This document shows positions 21,701-31,150 of a stretch of DNA of 64,000 bases, one piece after another. Position numbers and translations under genes: made by a program. The stretch lies in assembly GCA_902728285.1 (NCBI GenBank), contig CACVBU010000743.1, forward strand, positions 1,087,068 through 1,151,067, in the 5' to 3' direction. The DNA comes from Clytia hemisphaerica (Eukaryota > Cnidaria > Hydrozoa > Leptothecata > Clytiidae). Under the pieces are notes generated by a model that saw nothing but the letters and a program-made list of their open reading frames with translations, was not told the DNA's origin and did no database searches. How positions within the stretch are numbered: the stretch's first letter is position 1; every line of letters begins with the position of its first letter.

Positions 21701-24700
21701 GCCATTTGTGAAAATATCCTCCTATATGATGGAAATAGGGTTGTGTAGGTAGGCCAAGCAGTGTTATCTAGACACCACCACAGATAAAAAGATGTAAAAA
21801 GATGTGTTTAGTGAAAGTATGAAACGCGCGCAAATATTAAATAAACTAAAACTTAAACTCGGAACCAGCCAAAGAAACTAAAATAACAATGAAAAAAGAA
21901 GTGTACTTTCTACTAGACAAAGTTGCCACACCTTTGACACGTTTCTGCCACAACGTTGTAGAAAGCATACTAGATGGGAAGGAACTGGGATTGGATCGCC
22001 ACTATCCAACCCTGTGGCTCTCACACACATTTTACAGTTCAAAGAAGAAGATGGAAAGAGTGGGAAAAGAATGAGAATTTAAAAAAGTCGGACTATAACC
22101 CGGTTCGAAGCCCCGTACACCATGACCGCTCACCGCAAGAGCTGGCGAACGAGTGAATCTTGAGAGAGTTGAAATCTTGAAAATTCTGAAAAATGACGAA
22201 CTATAACCCGTCGAAGACTGTAATCTAACTTTATATATATGTAACACCAGTAGGGCACTAGAGCTTTCTTAAGCAATATTTTTCTTTTGTCCTTTTGTCA
22301 ACAGATTGACTTTTTTAAAGAAAATATTGTGACAATCATAGAGTACATAGCTTATCAACACATTTCCAAAATGAATTTTTATCATACTCAATATGATGCA
22401 GGTAGTATGGCTGGATATGAAATGGCAGTTGGGGACAGTCTGTGAGAGAGGTTACAGAGGGGTTTTAGAGCATTAAATTATTCATTGTCATTTTATTGAC
22501 AAAATACACTTCAATTAACAAAATAATAAGACAATCACAATAAATGAAGTCCGCCAACTTATTTCTTTGATATGAGAATTTCATACTCAATGTGATGCAG
22601 ATGACATGAAAGGATATAAAAAGAGAACAACATGAAAGCAACATTCTTGCTACAGAGTGGTTTTAGAGCAAATACAAAATTATACAGGTCTTTATTTTCC
22701 TCTCGCGGCGATCTAAAATCTGGTCTGCAATATTTTTAGAGTACTCCAATAGGTACTCCATTGGAGTACTCCATGGAGCTACTCCATGTTTTACAACGAC
22801 CCCTTGAAAATGGGTCCTACCACATTTTTTGACTCATTTCAGTTAGGGAAACCATCCAGGATCCTGCCATTCTATAAGCCAGCAAAATTAAGTGACACTT
22901 GTAAACTTAAGTTTCTTACCATTTTCCATCAAAAACAATCGAAAACATTACTACTTCCCAAAGCCGGAGACCAGAGCAAATGATCTTCCTTGATGAGGGC
23001 GCCCTTTTGAATTTATTGTTAACTCATTTAAAATGGTGGACAGAGTTGCGGAATGATAAAGGTGTCGCCCGCCGCTTCGAGGGTGGTAACGCCAAAACGC
23101 CCAATATGATCAGCCAACAGAAGGCGAGTTTGTTGCTGCGCGAGTTACGTCATGCACTCCACCGTAGCGAAAGCACAAACAACATTTCTCAATTATAAGA
23201 ATATCTTATGTGCTTAATTCTATTTGACTTTGAGAGCTACATTGAAGATGAAAAAGTAGAAAGATAAGAAATGCGCTGGTTAATTTTGTTTAAATGGATG
23301 TGTTCTATCATTGTTGAAAGTTGGGGAATTTTCTACCCGCTCAAAGATTTTTTACAGCCAATTAAAGGCACAGTCTGCTTATAATTATGTTTGCTATATC
23401 GTCTAGGCAAAAAATGGTAAAAAAAGATGCAAACGTATTTTTTTTATGAGTGCGGTTATGTGATTTTTTTTATTGTGGGCGCGTACAGGAACTTGCCAAA
23501 TGTTCCTGACTGCATTTCAACCTTTTCCAAGCTAATTTTCTTCAAAAACAAAAATAAAACAATGCAATGTCTTCTTTTTTCAAAAAAAGATATATCTTTC
23601 TTTATTTTGATAAATATACTAAATATTTTACAAATATTTTTATATAATAATATTCTAACACCATCAAAAAATTCTCCCTCCAAATTTCAGGTCTCTAGCT
23701 ACACTAGAAAAAGAGATATGCAAAATTGAAGAAGCATGACTGGAAATTTTCTTTTTTTTCTTTTGTGACACATTTTTCAAATTTTTCCAAGCTATTTTCC
23801 TAAAACGTAGTGGTCTAAAGAAACGGCTATTCTTTTTTAGAATCAACCTTACAATCTAGTTTTTATATTTATAAAAACTAGATTGCTGACGTGTGGAAAG
23901 GAATGTCGGCGTGAATGATCCTTTTGTTTCGATAATAACATCAAAGCGGGAACTCATTTTTTTCTTGTTTCTTTCTTTCCTTTTTCTTTCTCATAACTTC
24001 AAGCTTTCCCTCAGACTCTCCCAAGCGTGGTTACCTTATTGGTATATATTTTCGCGTGTTACAAATTTTTGCGGGTACTTAATTTCACGAGTTTTTTGGT
24101 CAATTTTCGCGAAATTTAATACTGTTTAAATTTTTCAAAATTACAAAATCGCGAAATTAAATACACGCAAAAACATTTTTCTTAGTATTTTGTTAGTATT
24201 TTTACATCAAAAACGTTGTGTTTCAAGCAAAATCAGTCTTTTTCTTGCTTTATATTCCCACTTTCTGAAAATACCTAGTTTAGTGAATCGCAAAATTTAA
24301 TACACGCGAAAATTTTCCAGAAGTCGGCAATCGCAAAATTTAATACACGCGAAACACGTTTTTTCGATTGGTAACACGCGAAAATATATACCAATAAGGT
24401 AGCTCAAGTGGTTAGGGCATCTGTCTCAGAAGCATGGGTTTCCGAGTTCGATCCCTCTGGGTGTCAAATTTTTCAATTCTTCAAATTTCTTATTTTAATT
24501 CTCTTTCTATTAAAATGAAGGTCAATCAAACAAGTAACTAGCATATATTACCTCCGCTCTCTGTGTAAGGTTTAGATAAGCTATGATAGCATCACTTAAT
24601 AAGAACTTTTTTAAGTTGTTTTTTTCTTCCATCTTTTTTTAACCACAAGCGATTATTCAAGGCTGAGATATAGAAGAACGGGTATAGGCCTTTGCGTCTG

Positions 24701-27700
24701 CGTTTGGTGACTGACAGTTTCAGTTTCAGTTTCACTACTTTCACTTTCACTTTCAGCCAGCGAATGAGCGAGCATGATAATTGATTTCCGGGTCAAAATG
24801 TTTGACACTTGATCCAATCGTTTGCTTATCTTTCTTGCGTGATTGTCATTTGAATTTCAGTATTTAATGCTTATAAAATACGGTTGTTATAAGGGTATCA
24901 AACTCCTCACTAAGAGGGAACAGATCATAGATTTGAATTGAACGCGTAATTACTAATAGCAATTAACATTACATAACCCGTCGATATCTCTTCACTCCCA
25001 TGAAATGTGATTCAAAATTAAAGTGATGAGCACGAAAACAAAATCAAGAATTGGAAAATTTGACACCCAGAGGGATCGAACTGGGAAACCCATGCTTTGA
25101 AACAGAGGCTCTAACCACTTGAGCTAAACACGCTTGGGAGAGTCTGAGGGAAAGCTTGAAGTTATGAGAAAGAAAAAGGAAAGAAAGAAACAAGAAGAAA
25201 ATTAGTTCCCGCTTTGATGTTATTATCGAAACAAAAGGATCAGTCACGCCGACATTCCTTTCCACACGTCAGCAATCTAGTTTTTATAAATATAAAAACT
25301 AGATTGTAAGGTTGTTTCTAAAAAAGAATAGCCGTTTCTTTAGACCACTATGTTCTAACCTTTTTTTTGACATTTTTAGTCAAAGTTTTGACACTAAAAT
25401 TTGAATATCTTTACAACCACTTATCCTCTGGAGGCCTATGACCGGGTTGGTCTAAAAAGCAGGGTAGCCAATGGGGTAGCCAATTGGGCTAGGTTATGGG
25501 GTACCTCTTTTTGCCTAAACTTTTGAAATCTGAAACCTGTTTAATGTGGAAATAACTATTACAACATCTTGTTAATGATTGCATGTAATAAAATTTAAGA
25601 TTCCTTTCGAACTTCAGCCACAATAGCCTTTTTTCCAAATGTACTGAACTTTGTTACTTCTCAAGAGACCTGGCGCCATTTTGTCTTCCTTCTTGGCTTC
25701 GATTGAAAATTTACAGACCCGAATAAAAAATATATACAAAACAGTTTTTAATATTTTAGATTTAGACTTTATTTGTGTTTTTAATTGTTATTTCCGTGAA
25801 GCTGTAATTTGATGATAATAGCTTTGGAATCGCCTTTAGGCCATATGATCTCTAATCTTGTCATATCTTAACAATCCTTTGTTATTGAATCTATTGTTTA
25901 ATTTAAATCATGTTTAGATGTTTCAAACAATTAATTCCTTTCAAAATTTTTAAATATGGCAGCTTATAATAGGTACAAAAGGTCTTTTGAAATAGCTCTA
26001 TTATAATGAAGCTCTATTTCTTACTCCTCGTGCATTAACACGTGGTAATCTATATCTTTGTTTATCTTTGGAATCATACATGATCAATCTAAGTATCAAT
26101 CAGATTCATGCTCCCTGGTCAGTAAAATGTGGTTCTATGCATTCATTTTCGGTATTTCTATTCTGGTCTGTAAAATATTTAGGTACCCCACAACCTAGCC
26201 CAATTGGCTACCCCAATTGGCTACCCTGCTTTTTAGACCAACCCCCTATGACCCCTCATTTTCTTTCTTTTTCAAAGCTCTACAAGATAGGATGGGTTTT
26301 GAAAAAAAAATTAAAATTTGAAAAATCTTCTGAAGTTGCTACGCCAGGGTCAGCGGTTGCGGGTTGGCAAACGATACCATACTCCAGGATGCATTGTCTC
26401 TTATTTTCCCCCTATTTTCTACTTTCCTATATTCTATCCTGATTTTCTGTCTTTCTCCAGTGTTTCTAACTGTTTTCTTAGTATATTTCTGAAATTTGCC
26501 TGTACCGACCCGGCTCGAACAAGCAACCTTGGTTTACAAACCCAATGCCTAACCGCTTGCGCAAACAAGACATGACAGAAAGCTGTCATTCACAAATATT
26601 TATAGCGTGTAATTTACAGACCTTAAATAAGAAAGCTCCCAACCCTACCGGTGCCCCTACAAGGATCCCTACGGGATCCAAAGTTAAGTCTCTGGGTACG
26701 AATGCCTCTAAGAAGGCCTTCAGCCTTATATTGTGACTCTTGAGCTCCAACCCTAACCCTAACAGTTACATCAATATGCCAAAAACATTTTGTTCAACCA
26801 CCTTCACTTCAAGATAGGCCACCATAGAATGAACTTCCTTTTATAGGATGAACCATAACTGTATTCATGTGGCTTTCAGCCTTGCACTCCATCACAGAGG
26901 CTAATCAATTTTAATGACTTTTTTGACTAATGACCAAGTTAAAAAAATTTAATTTTTTTAGATTTGAGTATTAAAAAGGCATGCATTGGGCTCTTCCAGA
27001 AAAAATCCGTTCATGGGGGGTGGAGGATGAATTGTCCAGGGGTATTGAAAAAATACCAAAAAATTGCATTGTCCAGGGGGTAAATTCCAATGTCCAGGGG
27101 TAATTTTTTGTGTCCAAGGGGGTGATTTGATGTTTGTCCAGGGGTATAACCCGTGTCCATGGGGTTAAAAATCAAAATGTCCAGGGGTAATTCATGAAAA
27201 AAATAATATATCCTCCACCCCACATGAACGGATTTTTTCTGGAAGAGCCCATTCAAATAATAAAGGTTTAAAATTTTTCTCTGGGCTAGTTAGTAAAATA
27301 TCTCAAATAGGCTCTGTGATGGAGTGCAAGGCTGAAAGCCACATGAATATGGTTCATCCTATAAAAGGAAGTTCATTCTATGGTGGCCTATTTTGAAGTG
27401 AAGGTGGTTGAACAAAATGTTTTTGGCATATTGATGTAACTGCCTAACTGATAATAACCGAACCCCAGTCTAGGTCTGCGGATTGAAAAATTTCACTTGC
27501 ATCCTGGAGTATGATATTGTTTGCCAACTCCCAGGGTCAGTCTATCTGGCTGGGGGAAATCCTCTTAATTGTGCGCTTAATTTCCGAGGCCGTAAGCGTG
27601 CAATGCACAGTTAAAATTTACAATTGGTGCAGTTGCATTCTTAAAATTCTCCCACGGTTGAGATTGCTTGAGCCACTTGTTTTGGTTTGTTACAACACCA

Positions 27701-30270
27701 AGCTACGTTATTCCCAAGAGCAATTAAAAATTACAAATTTTTTTCTTTTTCTTTGTTTGGAACATGTTATTTGATCAAAACAATAGACCTTTTCGCCTTT
27801 CCATCCGCCATCTTGAATTGTACATAGTGTCCTTCAGGGTCTCTTCCCCCCATGCCTAGAATGAAAATTTTCCACTCCCCCCCCCCTCATTTTTCCCCAC
27901 CCTGCCTCAAAAAATTTCTCTGTCCCCCCCCCCTCAAGCAAAAAATTAAAAAGCTGTAATTTGATTAACTTAACGCTTATTGTTTTCCCTAAGATAGTTC
28001 TAATTCAAGAAGAAATGGAAAGGATGGTTGTTTTTAAACCATAATATTAATAAAACTAAGCATTATGCTATATCATCTCATAAAACCAGATGTTTTTCAA
28101 TTTTGAATTGATTTTGGTGAGTTCCCCCCCATGCCTAGAATAAAAATTTTCCATCCCCCCCCCTCGTTTTTCCCCACCCTGGCTTCAAAAAAAATTCTTT
28201 CCCCCCTATACGTCCTTTTGACCTCAAAACCCATCCCCCCCCTGAATCCAGGGGGGGGAGGACACTATGTTGTATGCAAAAATAGAGGAACGAAAAAGCT
28301 GTGGTTGGATTTAGTTGGAAAATATGTAAACATATGCAAGTTTACACAAAGATTAAAAATTCAAAAAAGCATCTTATACAAAAATATTATAATCATTAGA
28401 ACAATAAAAGATGGAGTTTCTTAATCCAAAAAGAAATATTTACAGAACAACAAAAGCCTTTTAGAAATTTGTTCTTAAAGACATTGCATATTCTGTTTTC
28501 ATGCCATTAAAGAATTCCACCAAGACGGAGTACACACATCAAACTTTCGAAACACGCAAATTGAAATCAGTAATTATGACGTCACACATTCAGCGGGTTC
28601 AAATCAATGTTTTGATTTGATCGTCTGACGGTTCTATTTCCAGGAGAATAATTTATCGTCAGCCGAATAAGGAATATTTTTGTCCTTCGCGGGTGATTTT
28701 TCAGCTTGAGTTTATGTCTAATGTTATGGTTTTTTGAAGTGCTTGTTCTAAGAGATGAGCGAATTTGATTATTTCTAGTTTTCAAAAGAAGCAAATCTAA
28801 TCTTTCTTCTACAAGATTACACTTTAAAATATAATGCCAATTATGCATGTAAGTTTTATATTAATACTTTCTTTTTGCATATGTTTTGCATACTTTCTAA
28901 GGTAATTTCACCACGGTAATTCGGCCACCATAATTTTTGCATACAATTCAATATGGCGGATGGAAAGGCGAAAAGGTCTATTAAACGTTGAATTCTTGTT
29001 TGAACAGGGAATATATTAAAATCTAATTTGATGCAATAAAATCCAGTCTGGAAAGGTGGAAAGTGTTGCATGGGAGGCGTTTTTGCCGTAGCTAAAAGCT
29101 GCACCAAAAGGTAATAGGGAACTGCCGCCAAAGGCAGCCCAAGCTCGTTGCAGCCGCTAAAATTTTTGAGGGGGCTTGTGACTGGCTTTGAAAGTGACTT
29201 TTTATGCTTAACAATTTGATATAACCTGTGTGAAATAAACAATTTCAATAGCATGGGGTATTCTTTGTTTTAAAGTGTACATTAGTAAGAGTAAATCTGG
29301 CACCAGCTACTCTGCGCCAGCTCCTCTGCGTCAATGCGCCAAGACCAATCTCAAGTCTGCGCCGGATATCTCCGGCGCACATGCCGCAATTTCCAGACTG
29401 GAATAAAATAGAATCATCTAATCATCCAATAGACCTTTTGTTACATAATTTATAATTGTTATTTGTTATTTGTTTTGTTTATGTGTTCATTGTTCTGCAG
29501 AGAAGAGCCATAGAGAAAAGTTGTTAAAAGAACAATTTTTTCAGATTTTTTCCCGCTTCTCTGCATTGGAAAATCGGTGGAAAATATGATGAACAGAACC
29601 ATTTTTAATAGTCCTTTTTTAGCTTAGGGGAAGGCACTACCATTTTGATTAACGTCTACTCCAGTTGTTTTGTCTTATTTTTACTCCTGACAAATTTTGT
29701 TGTAACGTTGGAAATCGATGGACAAAAGAGCCGAATTATTCTTTATTTGAAATTAGAGCTATCGAAATGATGTGTTGATTATCTTTGATAATTTTTATGT
29801 TTTTGTTTCAGATCCAAAAGCACCAGGAGGCTCAAAATACGAAAGGAATGTTCCACCTCCACCAAACGTAAGATTTTTATTTTATTTCTACAAATTCCTA
29901 ACTGCTAAACCAATTCAGTCGCCAAAATTTTACATCCAAATATTCTTTGAAGTTCCAACTTTCGATGAAGAGTTTTAGAAAATTTGATTATTTTAATATG
30001 TCATTTTTTAAGTTTCAACAAATTATCTGCTAATTGCAATTTTCTTGATCGAAATGACTTTACTTGACCTTAAAATTCTGAATTTCTGTCCAACCATTTA
30101 CTGAATTCTACCATTCAGACTAAAAATCGATCAAACCAACCTCTCTTACATCACATATGAAATGTAGTGGATGAATGGATTTTTCTGTATATTTCCAGGC
30201 TTTAGAAATGCTACCCATGGAAGAAGAATGGTATAAAGAAATGATGGACTGGGCTGATGGAAAAAATTAG
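18752..30270 (+). CDS. NDUFB9: NADH dehydrogenase [ubiquinone] 1 beta subunit 9 (complex I B22), three exons
   Basis: NDUFB9 is an accessory subunit of mitochondrial complex I at the distal membrane arm, and a LYR-motif protein. Exons are 18752-19001, 29812-29867 and 30199-30270. The phase is consistent (C|AT across the first junction) and gives 125 residues. The LYR tripeptide is at residues 21-23, followed by a basic helix; HPAPYI and APGGSKYERN match the family's conserved HPxPYI...PGGSKYxR stretch. Vertebrate proteins run to about 180 residues; this one stops soon after the conserved stretch, like the short plant B22. The open frame continuing past 19001 is intron read-through. The ATG at 18752 sits in AAGATGGCGG. 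The first intron, 10.8 kb, is filled with mobile elements. A missed exon cannot be excluded. Confidence 0.85.
19526..20092. mobile_element. 567-bp TIR element with 9-bp duplication GGGCGGGTG
   Basis: Ends TAGCCTGGGAATCCAAGC and GCTTGGATTCCCAGGCTA are perfect inverted repeats. GGGCGGGTG is duplicated exactly at 19517-19525 and 20093-20101. The 9-bp duplication suits Mutator-like elements. It is non-coding and lies in NDUFB9 intron 1. Confidence 0.9.
20271..20749. mobile_element. G-run-rich miniature element, CATAGTG termini, 5-bp duplication ACAAA
   Basis: The ends are CATAGTGTCCTCC and GGAGGACACTATG. ACAAA is duplicated at 20266-20270 and 20750-20754. The interior has at least ten G runs of five or more (CTGGGGGAA, GAGGGGGGAA), so the plus strand could form G-quadruplexes. 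A second, oppositely oriented copy lies at 27823-28269. Confidence 0.9.
21024..22799. mobile_element. 1.8-kb TIR element with GGAGTAC subrepeats
   Basis: The left end CGTTGTAAAACATGG and right end CCATGTTTTACAACG are inverted repeats. Both arms then carry 3-4 copies of ATGGAGTAC(CTCC). No convincing target duplication was found. The interior holds a diverged direct repeat (about 22375-22480 and 22560-22680, both with CATACTCAAT.TGATGCAG) and a tRNA-like sequence at about 22095-22165. Confidence 0.75.
22095..22165 (-). repeat. Weak tRNA-like sequence
   Basis: On the minus strand GGGCTTCGAACCGGG resembles box B, and GCTCTTGCGGTGAGC upstream resembles a D arm. Stems are poor. Part of the box B region recurs at about 22190-22215. 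Probably a SINE remnant. Confidence 0.3.
22800..23809. other. NDUFB9 intron 1, no feature recognised
   Basis: About 1 kb with no clear repeat boundary. A short open frame at 22980-23198 has mildly protein-like composition but no family resemblance I can name. Confidence 0.35.
24034..24399. mobile_element. 366-bp TA element nested in the left arm of 23810-25348
   Basis: Perfect 29-bp TIRs begin CCTTATTGGTATATATTTTC and are flanked by TA at 24032-24033 and 24400-24401. The interior repeats CGCGAAATTTAATAC in both orientations. The other arm of the host element (about 25126-25140) reads straight through this point and shows a single TA, so the empty site is preserved. Confidence 0.9.
24400..24470 (+). 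repeat. tRNA-like sequence, left arm copy (5' part interrupted)
   Basis: TAGCTCAAGTGGTTAGGGC is a good box A/D arm, and GAGTTCGATCC a good box B. The 366-bp element at 24034-24399 separates the presumed acceptor 5' strand (GCGTGG) from the D arm. Acceptor pairing is poor, so function as a tRNA is unlikely. Confidence 0.55.
25068..25140 (-). repeat. tRNA-like sequence, right arm copy (intact)
   Basis: On the minus strand GCGTGTTTAGCTCAAGTGG leads into a D-arm-like fold, and CAGTTCGATCC is a box B. It is the mirror copy of 24400-24470 within the inverted arms. The stems are imperfect and the acceptor ends do not pair. Confidence 0.55.
25444..26244. mobile_element. 801-bp TIR element with 9-bp duplication CCTATGACC
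   Basis: Left end GGGTTGGTCTAAAAAGCAGG and right end GCTTTTTAGACCAACCC are inverted repeats. The arms of about 60 bp contain two tandem copies of GGGTAGCCAATTGG. CCTATGACC is duplicated exactly at 25435-25443 and 26245-26253. The 9-bp duplication and G-start termini suit a Mutator-like miniature element. Confidence 0.9.
26497..26572 (-). repeat. tRNA-like sequence
   Basis: On the minus strand a D-arm-like GCGCAAGCGGTTAGGC is followed by a plausible anticodon arm, TTGG...CCAA around TTTGTAA, and box B TGTTCGAGCC. The acceptor stem does not close. Probably a tRNA pseudogene or SINE head. Confidence 0.45.
26763..27442. mobile_element. 680-bp foldback element with long arms, 5-bp duplication CCTAA
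   Basis: Arms of about 140 bp begin CAGTTACATCAATATGCC and end GGCATATTGATGTAACTG. CCTAA is repeated at 26758-26762 and 27443-27447. The left flank is itself CCCTAACCCTAA, so the duplication is suggestive rather than certain. It hosts the element at 26988-27250. Confidence 0.75.
26988..27250. mobile_element. 263-bp element with GTCCAGGGG subrepeats, 3-bp duplication ATT
   Basis: Ends are GGGCTCTTCCAGAAAAAATC and GATTTTTTCTGGAAGAGCCC, with ATT on both sides. The interior holds six to seven GTCCAGGGG(G)T units. A related, decayed copy lies at about 40570-40830. The 3-bp duplication is compatible with PIF/Harbinger-type elements. Confidence 0.8.
27786..28978. mobile_element. TIR element with TA duplication, interrupted in its left arm
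   Basis: Ends GACCTTTTCGCCTTTCCATC and GATGGAAAGGCGAAAAGGTC (right arm) are inverted repeats, flanked by TA at 27784-27785 and 28979-28980. The left arm is split by the element at 27823-28269. The right arm reads continuously through TTGCATACAATTCAATATGG. Confidence 0.85.
27823..28269. mobile_element. Second CATAGTG element, 5-bp duplication TTGTA
   Basis: It starts CATAGTGTCCTT and ends GGAGGACACTATG. TTGTA is duplicated at 27818-27822 and 28270-28274. C runs dominate here, so it lies in the opposite orientation to 20271-20749. The interior contains two copies of CCCATGCCTAGAAT about 280 bp apart. Confidence 0.9.
28981..29811. other. End of NDUFB9 intron 1
   Basis: Non-coding. A perfect hairpin (TGCGCCGGA-TATC-TCCGGCGCA) lies at 29358-29379. 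A segment at about 29500-29595, ending GGTGGAAAATATGATG, resembles 19410-19515, suggesting an old duplication within the same intron. Confidence 0.45.
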
Positions 30271-30643
30271 CTCCATTAAAATGTTTTAATTTTCAATTTT
30301 TTCTGTATTATAGAGATTTAATTTTTTTGATTTTGTATCAACAGACAGTTAATAACACAAACATTATTTTGTTTATTTTGACCAGTTAGCCACAACCTAT
30401 AAAAAAAGTTAAATTTCTCTGAAATTGTCTACCTCATCGTGGATGTGGCAAGCCACTTCGAATTCTTCAAGTTCAATTATAACAACATTCTGATATTATT
30501 ATATACAAATTAAATTTAATTTGGGATCGATTGACGAAAATTTGCTTTGACCAAAGCCTTTCTTTCATGTAATTACTTATTATTGCTTTTGTTTATTCTA
30601 CAGTGAAAATAATAAGAAATAAAATTTTAAATAGAAAAATAAA
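30271..30643. promoter_or_regulatory. Spacer between NDUFB9 and PRORSD1
   Basis: This 373-bp AT-rich spacer must hold the NDUFB9 3' end and the PRORSD1 promoter or 5' leader. No strong AATAAA or TATA element stands out, though ATTAAA occurs at about 30275. Confidence 0.35.
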
Positions 30644-31150
30644 ATGGCTGCTGGACGAGGACGCAATGCATTAATGGAAATTCTAACCAACAACAACATA
30701 CAACATAAAGTGATTGAACACCCGGCTGTTTTTACGGTTGACGAGATGATGAAACATTTAACCGGTATCGAAGATGGACTAGTCACCAAGAATCTGTTCT
30801 TGAAAGACAAGAAAAAGAAATTATGGCTGTTGACAGCTGTTCATTCGAAAGAAGTCAAATTAGCTGAAGTAGCTAAGACAGTTGGTGCTCCAGGGGGCTT
30901 AAGATTTGCTGACGAAGCAATCATGATTGAAAAATTGGGCGTAGCTCAAGGTTGTGCAACCCCATTGGCTATTTTTAATGATTCGAATAATGACGTTCGA
31001 TTGATCGTGGATTCTGATTTGTTAGCTGAGAATCGAATGGTTTATTCCCATCCAATGGAAAATACGGCGACTCTCGGAATGACGTCATCGGATTTTAAAA
31101 AATTTATTGAATCTACCAAACATGAACCTATTACCATTGAACTGGCTTGA
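30644..31150 (+). CDS. PRORSD1: Prolyl-tRNA synthetase associated domain protein (ProXp-type trans-editing deacylase)
   Basis: This is a single-exon gene of 168 residues, the usual length of this YbaK/ProRS-associated family. Family members remove wrongly attached amino acids, typically alanine, from tRNA-Pro in trans. Diagnostic features include the N-terminal helix ending VIEHPAVFTVDEM, the TKNLFLKDKKKKLWLL strand with the conserved Lys of the active site, APGGLRFA, and the GxxxP motif as GCATP (residues about 106-110). The ATG at 30644 lies in AAAATGGCTGC. It follows NDUFB9 on the same strand. Whether alanine is the substrate is inferred from the family. Confidence 0.92.
   Translation: MAAGRGRNALMEILTNNNIQHKVIEHPAVFTVDEMMKHLTGIEDGLVTKNLFLKDKKKKLWLLTAVHSKEVKLAEVAKTVGAPGGLRFADEAIMIEKLGVAQGCATPLAIFNDSNNDVRLIVDSDLLAENRMVYSHPMENTATLGMTSSDFKKFIESTKHEPITIELA

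Larger units (their letters stand above)
23810..25348. mobile_element. TIR element with a tRNA-like sequence in each arm, TA duplication
   Basis: Ends are GTGGTCTAAAGAAACGG and CCGTTTCTTTAGACCAC, flanked by TA at 23808-23809 and 25349-25350. The arms are about 300 bp once the insertion at 24034-24399 is removed. Each arm includes the self-palindrome CTAGTTTTTATATTTATAAA and, at the inner end, a tRNA-like sequence. The loop between the arms is about 580 bp and non-coding. Confidence 0.8.
26343..27541. repeat. Outer inverted arms around a nest of two further elements
   Basis: The segment 26343-26393 (GGTTGGCAAACGATACCATA, CTCCAGGATGCA) is mirrored at 27498-27541 (TGCATCCTGGAGTATGATAT, TTGCCAACTC). 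No target duplication was seen, so element borders are uncertain. Inside lie 26763-27442 and 26988-27250. Confidence 0.6.

Noticed and set aside
22980-23198. 72-residue open frame in NDUFB9 intron 1
   Set aside because: Protein-like composition but no recognisable domain, no conserved splice frame and no neighbours to support it.
26745-26762. Interstitial telomere repeat (CCCTAACCCTAA), also at about 31786-31805
   Set aside because: Only two to three units, interrupted; too short to claim a telomeric relic.
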